Shown here piece by piece: positions 1-5,485 of a DNA stretch of 13,705 nucleotides. How positions within the stretch are numbered: the stretch's first letter is position 1; each line of letters begins with the position of its first letter. Under the pieces are notes generated by a model, which was not told the origin of the DNA, did no database searches, and saw nothing but the letters and a program-made list of their open reading frames with translations. Source of the stretch: Sutterellaceae bacterium (lineage in GTDB: Bacteria > Pseudomonadota > Gammaproteobacteria > Burkholderiales > Burkholderiaceae_F); the NCBI GenBank assembly GCA_030531135.1, contig JAUNOJ010000021.1, positions 1 to 13,705 on the forward strand, read 5' to 3'. The translations under genes were made by a program, and so were the position numbers.

Positions 1-15
1 TTCATAATGACGCAT
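1..15 (-). CDS. rpsF: Ribosomal protein S6 (start only, cut by window edge)
   Basis: Only five codons lie in the window. They read MRHYE, the N-terminus typical of betaproteobacterial S6, a small-subunit protein that binds 16S rRNA together with S18. The ATG at 13-15 is preceded, five bases away, by a perfect Shine-Dalgarno AAGGAGG (21-27). A promoter and a structured leader lie directly upstream, as expected for a highly expressed ribosomal operon (rpsF-priB-rpsR-rplI in relatives). The identification rests on five residues plus context, so another protein with the same start cannot be excluded. The next few codons beyond the edge would settle it. Confidence 0.72.
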
Positions 16-43
16 TGATTCCTCCTTACGGAAATAAGCCACC

Positions 44-81
44 CGAGCGTCGTATCGGTGTGGCAAGGATACGAAAGCTCG
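44..81 (-). promoter_or_regulatory. rpsF leader hairpin, possible S6:S18 autoregulatory box
   Basis: In mRNA sense, a 7-bp stem UCGUAUC/GAUACGA (68-74 with 50-56) closes an 11-base loop that contains CCACACC and runs into CCG at the 3' side. A further 5-bp helix (77-81 with 44-48) could extend it, although part of that may lie upstream of the transcription start. Leaders of rpsF in many bacteria carry a structure with a conserved CCG that binds the S6:S18 complex and represses translation. The position, just before the rpsF ribosome-binding site, and the CCG fit that role. The assignment to this RNA family is an inference. Confidence 0.45.
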
Positions 82-83
82 TG

Positions 84-112
84 ATTTTATCGACTTTTCC
101 TTGAAAAATCAA
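84..112 (-). promoter_or_regulatory. Promoter for rpsF
   Basis: The -35 box TTGATT (107-112) and -10 box TAAAAT (84-89) are separated by 17 bases. This is a good sigma-70 arrangement pointing at rpsF and would give a leader of roughly 60 bases. Confidence 0.55.
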
Positions 113-172
113 CAACCTCACGATATCTTTTTTGAAAAAACACCTAAAAGCACTTATCTGCGTGCAAATAGC

Positions 173-219
173 AAAAAACCTCAACATCCCACTTTGCGAT
201 CTCGGGATTGTCGAGGTTT
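173..219 (-). terminator. Intrinsic terminator of tRNA-Thr(CGU)
   Basis: On the minus strand AAACCTC (213-219) pairs with GAGGTTT (176-182), and inside that ATCCC (204-208) pairs with GGGAT (186-190). The stem runs into six T residues (173-178). It lies 16 bases past the 3' end of the tRNA, where a tRNA transcript should end and before the rpsF promoter region. Confidence 0.75.
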
Positions 220-234
220 ATGCAAACTTGTCGA

Positions 235-310
235 TGGTGCCGGTGAGAGGATTCGAACATCCGACCTTCGCATTACGAATGCGCTGCTCTACCAGCTGAG
301 CTACACCGGC
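235..310 (-). tRNA. tRNA-Thr (anticodon CGU)
   Basis: This is a 76-base cloverleaf with an encoded CCA end. The acceptor stem is GCCGGTG/CACCGGC, the D-loop has GG, the anticodon loop is TTCGTAA (anticodon CGU, reading ACG), and the T-loop is TTCGAAT. G1-C72, C2-G71, and G35 and U36 of the anticodon are the expected threonyl-tRNA synthetase identity elements. The T-stem GGATG/CCTCT has a U52-C62 mismatch. The G27-A43 mismatch in the anticodon stem also occurs in E. coli thrW, to my recollection. It differs from the neighbouring tRNA-Thr(UGU) at about seven positions, so the pair probably arose by duplication. Confidence 0.95.
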
Positions 311-355
311 ATCTTCAAGTTTTTATTCTCAAGACTGTCGTCCTGAGAAATGCGC

Positions 356-383
356 ATTTTACACGAGTTTTTGAAATTTGCAA
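356..383 (-). promoter_or_regulatory. Promoter of tRNA-Thr(CGU)
   Basis: The -10 box TAAAAT (356-361) is followed by a GC-rich GCGCA discriminator, typical of stringently controlled stable-RNA promoters. The -35-like box TTGCAA (378-383) lies 16 bases upstream. The TAAAATGCGC string is repeated exactly in front of the other tRNA-Thr. The leader to the mature tRNA would be about 40 bases. Confidence 0.5.
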
Positions 384-416
384 GAGCTCGAAGAAAAATT
401 TTTCCACGAGCTCTTG
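381..416 (-). terminator. Strong hairpin between the two tRNA-Thr genes (possible terminator or processing site)
   Basis: A perfect 10-bp inverted repeat (381-390 with 407-416, CAAGAGCTCG/CGAGCTCTTG) encloses a 16-base loop that contains the palindrome GAAAAATTTTTC. It lies 10 bases past the end of tRNA-Thr(UGU). There is no clean T-run after the stem on the minus strand, so it may be a weak terminator, an RNA-processing signal or a 3'-end stabiliser. Its left arm overlaps the -35 region of the next tRNA promoter. Confidence 0.4.
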
Positions 417-426
417 ATCTCGTATC

Positions 427-502
427 TGGTGCCGGTGAGAGGGCTCGAACTTCCGACCTTTGCATTACAAGTGCGCTGCTCTACCAACTGAGCTACACCG
501 GC
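427..502 (-). tRNA. tRNA-Thr (anticodon UGU)
   Basis: This is a 76-base cloverleaf with an encoded CCA end and the acceptor stem GCCGGTG/CACCGGC. The anticodon loop is CTTGTAA, giving anticodon UGU (reads ACA and, with modification, other ACN codons). The T-loop is TTCGAGC. Two stems are imperfect: C28-A42 in the anticodon stem (the sister tRNA has C28-G42) and A52-C62 in the T-stem. It lies 16 bases downstream of thrC on the same strand and has its own -10 element overlapping the thrC stop codon. Confidence 0.94.
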
Positions 503-515
503 ATCGGGAACGCGC

Positions 516-521
516 ATTTTA
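516..521 (-). promoter_or_regulatory. -10 element of tRNA-Thr(UGU), overlapping the thrC stop codon
   Basis: TAAAAT followed by GCGCG is the same element seen before tRNA-Thr(CGU). Its first three bases are the TAA stop of thrC. Initiation about seven bases downstream would leave a leader of only a few bases before the mature tRNA. No good -35 box is visible; the best is CTTCAT at a 16-base spacing, inside the end of thrC. Read-through from the thrC operon is therefore also possible. Confidence 0.4.
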
Positions 522-1958
522 CCCGATATTTTCCTTAATGAAGGCCTTGATGCGATCGGCATCGGCCGCCATCACGACCACCTTCTGAGGCTTAGCTTCA
601 ATGCCGACGTAAGAAGCCGGCACCTGCGGATCGACACCCACGGCTTCGCGCATGGTTTCGGCAAACTTGGCGGGCAGTGCCGTTTCCAGGGCCAACATCT
701 TGACGCCGTCGCGCTTTTTTTCACGCGCGGCCTTAATGCCGTCTGCGGTGTGCGGATCGACCATGAAGCCTTCTTTGCGATAAAGCTCGGCAATCGTGGC
801 CAGACGGTCGGCATGCGTGCTTCTAGCCGAGGTAAAGCCGCTTTGGCGCACGGCAAAGAATTCGGATTCGGTGAGCGTAAAGCCGCCCTTTAACGCCACC
901 ATGGTCCAAAGTTCGTTGATGCGACCGGCGTTTTTGCCCACGATGTCGTAGACATAACGCTCGAAGTTGCTGGCCTTGGAAATATCCATCGACGGGGAGC
1001 TTGTCACATAGGTGTGTTCGCCGTCGCGCACGCGATAGGTGCCCGTCGTGAAGAATTCGTGCAACACGTCGTTTTCGTTGGTCGCAACCACCAATTGACC
1101 GATGGGCAACCCCATCTGCTTGGCAATCCAACCGGCCAAAATATTGCCGAAGTTGCCCGAAGGCACCGTTACGTCGATGACTTCGCCCGGTTTTTCGGTG
1201 ACTTCCAACCAACCCTTGAAGTAGTACACGACCTGAGCGGAAATGCGCGCCCAGTTAATCGAGTTGACCGTACCGATATGGTTTTCGTTTTTAAAGACGG
1301 CATCGCGGCTACAGGCCTTGACAACGTCCTGAGCATCGTCAAAGGCGCCCTTGACCGCAATGTTGAAGATGTTGGCGTCGTCCAACGAATACATCTGCGC
1401 ACGCTGAAATGCGCTCATGCGACCTTCGGGCGAGAGCATAAAGACGCGAATGCCCTTGCGCGAGCGCATGGCGTATTCGGCGGCCGAGCCCGTATCGCCA
1501 GAGGTGGCGCCCAAAATATTGAGTTCGCCGCCCTTTTTGGCGAGTAAATATTCAAAGAGCGCTCCCAAATACTGCATGGCCATGTCTTTAAAGGCCAAGG
1601 TCGGACCGTTGCTAAGCTCTAGCAGATGAATGTTACCGCCATCGATCGCATGCACCGGCGTGATCTTGGAGAAATCTTCCCCTTCTCTGCCGTTGTTGTA
1701 GACGTCTTCACGATACACGCCTGCGAGCAATTTCTTCAAATCGCCTTCGTCGATATCGGTTGCAAAACGGCGCAACACTTCGAAAGCGAGTTCTGCATAG
1801 CTCAACTTGCGCCAGCTTTCCAACTCTGCGCTTTCCACCTTGGGGTATTGGCGCGGCAAGAACAAACCGCCGTCAGCAGCCAAGCCCTTTAAAACAATGT
1901 CGCTATAGCCCGCGTTGTCGTCTTCGCCGCGCGTAGACACGTAGGTCATGGGAATCAT
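519..1958 (-). CDS. thrC: Threonine synthase
   Basis: Converts O-phosphohomoserine to L-threonine and phosphate, the last step of threonine synthesis, in the cytosol. The 479 residues match the long class of threonine synthases. The N-terminal domain begins at about residue 4 (TYVSTRG). The PLP-binding lysine is K124 in LAFKDM. The phosphate-binding loop GATSGDTGSAA is at 150-160. The chosen ATG (MIPMTYVST) has AAGGA nine bases upstream; the in-frame ATG three codons later would be too far from it. The gene starts 15 bases after the hom stop, so the two are almost certainly one operon. It is intact with no unusual features. Confidence 0.95.
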   Translation of the reverse strand: MIPMTYVSTRGEDDNAGYSDIVLKGLAADGGLFLPRQYPKVESAELESWRKLSYAELAFEVLRRFATDIDEGDLKKLLAGVYREDVYNNGREGEDFSKITPVHAIDGGNIHLLELSNGPTLAFKDMAMQYLGALFEYLLAKKGGELNILGATSGDTGSAAEYAMRSRKGIRVFMLSPEGRMSAFQRAQMYSLDDANIFNIAVKGAFDDAQDVVKACSRDAVFKNENHIGTVNSINWARISAQVVYYFKGWLEVTEKPGEVIDVTVPSGNFGNILAGWIAKQMGLPIGQLVVATNENDVLHEFFTTGTYRVRDGEHTYVTSSPSMDISKASNFERYVYDIVGKNAGRINELWTMVALKGGFTLTESEFFAVRQSGFTSARSTHADRLATIAELYRKEGFMVDPHTADGIKAAREKKRDGVKMLALETALPAKFAETMREAVGVDPQVPASYVGIEAKPQKVVVMAADADRIKAFIKENIG

Positions 1959-1973
1959 CTGTTTTTTTCCTTA

Positions 1974-3272
1974 TCAGTTCAATTCTTCTTTTCGAAGCAT
2001 CACGACTTTGCCGTTGACGCTCTCAAGGGCTTCGATAGATCGAATAGCTTTACGCACATTGCCTTCGCGGGTGCTGTGCGTCAAGATCACGAGCTCGGTG
2101 CGCCCTTCCAAAGAGGCTTCTTTTTGCAGCATCGTCTCAACGGAAATACCGTTGTCGGCAAAAATGCGCGTGACGTCTGCCAAAACGCCGGGCTTGTCCA
2201 CCACGCCGATGCGCAAATAGTAAGAGGTTACGGTGCGGTCCATATCGAGCCAGACCACGTCATTGACGTGTTCGCCCACAATCGGATGCGGACGCTTGCC
2301 GCTGGCGATCAACTTCACCACGTCCACCAAATCGGCCACGACAGCCGAAGCCGTGGGTTCGGCACCGGCACCGCGCCCGTGCAACAAGACGGTGCCCACG
2401 GCGTCGCCCTTAACAACGACGGCATTCATCACGCCTTCGACGCTGGCCACCAAGCGACGCATCGGCACCAACGAGGGATGCACGCGCAATTCGATCCCCT
2501 CGTCCGTACGTTTGGTAATGCCCAAAAGCTTGATGCGATACCCCAAGCTTTCGGCGTATTGAATGTCGACGGCCGAAAGTTTGGAAATGCCTTCTACGCT
2601 CGCAGCCTTGTAGTTGACGGGAGTGCCGAAAGCCAAGGCGCTTAAGATCGTGATCTTGTGTGCGGCATCCTGCCCCTCGATGTCAAAGGTGGGATCGGCT
2701 TCGGCGTAACCCAATTTTTGCGCTTCGGCCAAAGCATCGGCAAAGCTTGCGCCCGTTTCGCGCATCGAAGACAAAATGAAGTTGCTCGTGCCGTTGATGA
2801 TACCCACCACCCATTCGATACGGTTGGCAGAGAGTCCTTCGCGCAAACTCTTAATGATGGGAATACCGCCTGCAACGGCAGCTTCGAACATCACGGTCAC
2901 GCCCTTGGCATCGGCTGCTGCAAAGATTTCGTTACCGTGCAAAGCAAGCAGAGCCTTATTGGCCGTGACCACGTGCTTACCGTTGGCAATGGCTTCCAAA
3001 ATCATGCTCTTGGCCGGCTCGATGCCGCCCATCACTTCGACGACGATGTCGATATCCGGATCGTTGACAATATCCTTGTAGTCGGCGGTGACGACAACAT
3101 CGTCGCCCACCTTTTGTCGAGCGCGCTCCAAGTTGCGACAAAGGACGGTTTTGACCGACATGGGCAAACCGGTCTTTCGCATCAACTCGTTGCAATTGCG
3201 TGCTAAAACATCAAAAGTTCCGCCACCGACCGTTCCGAGTCCGGCGATACCGATTTTGATGACGTCTTTCAT
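1974..3272 (-). CDS. hom: Homoserine dehydrogenase
   Basis: Reduces L-aspartate semialdehyde to homoserine with NAD(P)H, the branch point to threonine, methionine and isoleucine. The 432 residues carry a Rossmann motif GLGTVG at 11-16, TANK with the conserved K106, and the substrate/dimer segment NGTSN at 160-164. The catalytic motif EADPTFDIEGQDAAHK (191-206) follows, ending in K206. A C-terminal ACT domain lies at about 350-430 (YYLRIGVVDKPGVLADV), suggesting feedback control by threonine. It is a monofunctional enzyme with no aspartokinase domain. AGGGAG lies seven bases before the ATG. Upstream is alaC (82 bp away) and downstream thrC (15 bp). Confidence 0.96.
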   Translation of the reverse strand: MKDVIKIGIAGLGTVGGGTFDVLARNCNELMRKTGLPMSVKTVLCRNLERARQKVGDDVVVTADYKDIVNDPDIDIVVEVMGGIEPAKSMILEAIANGKHVVTANKALLALHGNEIFAAADAKGVTVMFEAAVAGGIPIIKSLREGLSANRIEWVVGIINGTSNFILSSMRETGASFADALAEAQKLGYAEADPTFDIEGQDAAHKITILSALAFGTPVNYKAASVEGISKLSAVDIQYAESLGYRIKLLGITKRTDEGIELRVHPSLVPMRRLVASVEGVMNAVVVKGDAVGTVLLHGRGAGAEPTASAVVADLVDVVKLIASGKRPHPIVGEHVNDVVWLDMDRTVTSYYLRIGVVDKPGVLADVTRIFADNGISVETMLQKEASLEGRTELVILTHSTREGNVRKAIRSIEALESVNGKVVMLRKEELN

Positions 3273-3298
3273 TTGGCGTCTCCCTGTGATTGTTTTGT

Positions 3299-3343
3299 TT
3301 TATAGACGATTCGAGCCGCACGAAACGAATTTGGCGCGGCTCG
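3299..3343 (-). promoter_or_regulatory. alaC-hom spacer: 8-bp hairpin and -10-like TATAAA
   Basis: CGAGCCGC/GCGGCTCG (3312-3319 with 3336-3343) is a perfect inverted repeat with a 16-base loop, beginning 11 bases after the alaC stop. It has no T-run, so it is at best a partial terminator or an mRNA-stabilising stem. Just after it, TATAAA (3299-3304) resembles a -10 box at the right distance from hom, but no convincing -35 box is present. Whether hom is read with alaC or from its own start is open. Confidence 0.35.
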
Positions 3344-3354
3344 TTTGAGAAAAA

Positions 3355-4584
3355 TTATTGTTCGCTGGGCAGTTTGTAGTGACGCGGCTCGTCGGGATTG
3401 ATCAAGCCGTCTTTTCTAAACATCTGCTTGATGCCGTGCAAAGCCTGACGAGAACGGAATTCGTTTTCGATCAAAGCGATACGCACATGGTCGTCGCCGT
3501 ACTGGCCGAAGCCGACACCGGGGCTCACGGCCACCTTGGCGTCTTCCAGCAAGCGCTTGCTGAATTCGATACTGCCCAAATGGCGATACGGTTCCGGAAT
3601 CTTGGCCCAGATGTACATGGAAGCCTTGGGACACTCCACGGGCCAGCCGAGTTCGTTTAAGCCCTTGACCATCAGATCGCGGCGCTTCTGGTACTTCTGG
3701 CGCACTTCTTCAACGCACGTTTGGTCTCCTTCCAAGGCTTCGATGGCCGCCACCTGCAGCGGCGTGAACGTGCCGTAGTCGTGATAGCTCTTGATGCGAG
3801 CCAACGCATGCACCAATTCCTTGTTGCCGACCATGTAGCCCAAACGCCAACCTGCCATGTTGTAGGACTTGGACATGGTGAAAAATTCCACGGCCACGTC
3901 CTTGGCACCCGGCACCTGCATAATCGAAGGCGCCTTATAGCCGTCAAAGCAAATGTCGGCATAGGCCAAATCGTGCACGACCCAAACGTTGTAGCGCTTG
4001 CCGAGTTCGACAACCTTAGCCAAAAAGTTCAGATCGACGCACTGTGCGGTCGGGTTGGACGGGAAGCCCAAAATCATCATCTTGGGAGCAGGCACCGTTT
4101 CGACGATGGCGCGTTCCAACTCTTGCAGAAAGTCCACACCCGGAATCATCTTGACGCTGCGGATGTCTGCGCCGGCAATGATGGCGCCGTAAATATGAAT
4201 CGGATAGCTCGGATTGGGAACCAGAACGGTGTCGCCGCGATCGGTACAGGCCAGCATCAAGTGCGCAATGCCTTCTTTGGAACCGATCGTGACAATGGCT
4301 TCGTTGTCGGGGTCGATTTCGACATCGAATTTGCGCTTGTACCAGTTGCTGATGGCCTTTCTCAGGCGAGGAATACCGCGAGAGGCCGAGTAGCCGTGCG
4401 TGTTGTCGCGGCTGGCCACTTCGATCATTTTGTCGACGATATGCTTGGGAGTGGGACCGTCGGGATTGCCCATCGACAAGTCGATAATATCCTCGCCGCG
4501 ACGACGCGCCGCCATCTTCAGTTCGCCGGTGATGTTAAAGACATATGGCGGCAGACGCTTGATGCGCGAAAAATCGGAATTCAT
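3355..4584 (-). CDS. alaC: Alanine transaminase-type PLP aminotransferase
   Basis: This is a fold-type I class I/II aminotransferase of the AlaC group (glutamate-pyruvate transaminase) that makes alanine from pyruvate and glutamate. The 409 residues show SNPT with N177, D205 in HDLAY, the Schiff-base lysine K239 in [14 protein letters not shown]247 for the cofactor phosphate, and R368 in HVRIAL for the substrate carboxylate. The ATG has GGAGA eight bases upstream. It precedes hom and thrC on the same strand, an order common in Burkholderiales, which supports the AlaC assignment over a general aspartate aminotransferase. Substrate preference itself cannot be read from sequence. Confidence 0.88.
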   Translation of the reverse strand: MNSDFSRIKRLPPYVFNITGELKMAARRRGEDIIDLSMGNPDGPTPKHIVDKMIEVASRDNTHGYSASRGIPRLRKAISNWYKRKFDVEIDPDNEAIVTIGSKEGIAHLMLACTDRGDTVLVPNPSYPIHIYGAIIAGADIRSVKMIPGVDFLQELERAIVETVPAPKMMILGFPSNPTAQCVDLNFLAKVVELGKRYNVWVVHDLAYADICFDGYKAPSIMQVPGAKDVAVEFFTMSKSYNMAGWRLGYMVGNKELVHALARIKSYHDYGTFTPLQVAAIEALEGDQTCVEEVRQKYQKRRDLMVKGLNELGWPVECPKASMYIWAKIPEPYRHLGSIEFSKRLLEDAKVAVSPGVGFGQYGDDHVRIALIENEFRSRQALHGIKQMFRKDGLINPDEPRHYKLPSEQ

Positions 4585-4800
4585 TTTTTATTTCTCCAAG
4601 CTTATCGAAAATTTGTCCGGCGACGTTTGCCTCGAGATGATCTCAAAACATGTCGCTAAATGATCATTACACCACGTTTTGGCGGAGTTTGGCGTCGACC
4701 TAGTTCTTTTTCCTCGTTTTTCTTTGTCCAATTCTGGTTTTTCTCAGAAGCAATGGTGCAAAATACCTACAATTCAGTTCTTTTTTGTGAGGTAATCATC
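4585..4800. promoter_or_regulatory. Divergent promoter region between alaC and the peroxiredoxin
   Basis: This is a 216-bp gap between divergent genes. Near alaC lies a broken inverted repeat (4621-4655): CGAC/GTCG, GTTT/AAAC and the 11-base odd palindrome GAGATGATCTC (4634-4644), followed at 4660-4667 by the palindrome ATGATCAT. These could be an operator or a leader hairpin. On the plus strand TACAAT (4768-4773) is a -10-like box for the peroxiredoxin, with no clear -35. The peroxiredoxin ribosome-binding site TGAGGT is at 4788-4793. Confidence 0.4.
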
Positions 4801-5271
4801 ATGGCTTTTGATGTGGGCGATAAAGTCGATACCGTCGTCGGCACTTCCACTTTGGGCGAATTCAAGGTTGCGGACCATGCCGGGCGCTACTTGGTGCTTT
4901 ATTTTTATCCCAAGGACAATACGTCGGCTTGTACCGTCGAAGCACGCGACTTTACGGCTGCCAAGGACGATTTTGCCAAGGCAAACTGCGACATCGTCGG
5001 CGTTTCGCGCGACACCGTCAAAACACACCAAGGTTTTTGCACGCGCCAAGAGCTCACGATCGAACTGGTGAGCGACAAAGACGAAGCGCTTTGCACGGCC
5101 TTTGACGCCATCAAACCCAAAATCATGTACGGCAAGCCGTGCCGCGGCATCGTGCGCTCGACCTTTTTGATCGATCCGACGGGCACGATCGTCAAGGCTT
5201 GGCGCGGCATCAAGGTGCCCGGTCACATCGCCGAAGTCTTGGCCGAAGTCAAGGCGCTCCAAGGCCTTTGA
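4801..5271 (+). CDS. bcp: Thioredoxin-dependent peroxiredoxin, BCP/PrxQ type
   Basis: Reduces hydrogen peroxide and organic hydroperoxides in the cytosol using thioredoxin. The 156 residues have the PrxQ length and the motif YPKDNTSACT with peroxidatic C44; R119 in the RSTFLID strand is the usual active-site arginine. The E. coli-type resolving cysteine five residues later is absent (R49). C80 lies exactly 36 residues after C44, the spacing I recall for the C47/C83 pair of Xylella PrxQ, so it is likely an atypical 2-Cys enzyme of that kind. Three more cysteines (C63, C98, C114) are present. SAC replaces the common PGC before the active cysteine. The frame is open upstream to 4660, but only the ATG at 4801 has a ribosome-binding site (GAGG, seven bases away). 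Confidence 0.9.
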   Translation: MAFDVGDKVDTVVGTSTLGEFKVADHAGRYLVLYFYPKDNTSACTVEARDFTAAKDDFAKANCDIVGVSRDTVKTHQGFCTRQELTIELVSDKDEALCTAFDAIKPKIMYGKPCRGIVRSTFLIDPTGTIVKAWRGIKVPGHIAEVLAEVKALQGL

Positions 5272-5293
5272 CATTTCGTTTTTAACCAAATCC

Positions 5294-5331
5294 GCAATCC
5301 GTCCCCTTGCGTCATCGAGGGGACGAATTGC
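5294..5331. terminator. Hairpin downstream of the peroxiredoxin
   Basis: CGTCCCC/GGGGACG (5300-5306 with 5319-5325) is extended by GCAAT/ATTGC (5294-5298 with 5327-5331) across one mismatch, giving a strong 12-pair stem 22 bases after the stop codon. It lacks a T-run on either strand. Its position suits a 3'-end structure for the peroxiredoxin mRNA, but an intrinsic terminator is not proven. Confidence 0.4.
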
Positions 5332-5365
5332 ACTCGGACGATTCAAAATTCGTCGATAAGGCGGT

Positions 5366-5458
5366 CGTTGAACGCCCCCGAAGCAATTCGAAAATGCCGT
5401 CGGAAAGTAACGAATTTCCTCGCGTAAGCGTGGGAAAGTTCAACGCTTCCGTTTTTTT
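5366..5458 (+). promoter_or_regulatory. Structured leader with terminator-like hairpin ahead of the 1164-residue gene
   Basis: A 6-bp stem AAGCGT/ACGCTT (5426-5431 with 5443-5448) is followed after three bases by seven T residues (5452-5458), a terminator-like element 27 bases before the start codon. The second arm overlaps GTTCAACG (5438-5445), which can instead pair with CGTTGAAC at 5366-5373 (8 bp). A third option pairs TTTCC (5415-5419) with GGAAA (5433-5437) around CGC/GCG. The options exclude one another, as in attenuators. A weak promoter (TTGAAC at 5368, GAAAAT at 5390) lies inside the same stretch, so the transcript start is uncertain. Confidence 0.35.
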
Positions 5459-5485
5459 CTTTTAGTAATCAGCAGGACCCCATTC

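Noticed and set aside
235..502. The two near-identical 76-base units as attachment-site repeats of an integrated element
   Set aside because: They are complete tRNA genes with different anticodons, and nothing between or around them looks like an integrase or cargo.
101..538. Two short plus-strand open frames across 101-346 and 350-538 with a shared peptide (GAGER.RTSDL)
   Set aside because: The shared peptide is just the translation of the two similar tRNA-Thr genes on the opposite strand.
1014..1547. A 177-codon open frame on the plus strand opposite thrC
   Set aside because: Antisense shadow of threonine synthase, with no recognisable domain and no start signal. The similar 213-codon frame opposite the oxidase (12063-12704) was rejected for the same reason.
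3721..4659. A 312-codon open frame on the plus strand opposite alaC
   Set aside because: It is the antisense shadow of a clearly conserved aminotransferase gene, has low-complexity His/Val/Asn-rich composition typical of such shadows, and no ribosome-binding site.
4660..4800. A 47-codon N-terminal extension of the peroxiredoxin from an in-frame ATG at 4660
   Set aside because: The peroxiredoxin family begins at the ATG at 4801, which has a good ribosome-binding site. The extension has none, is Phe/Ser-rich without domain features, and overlaps the promoter region.
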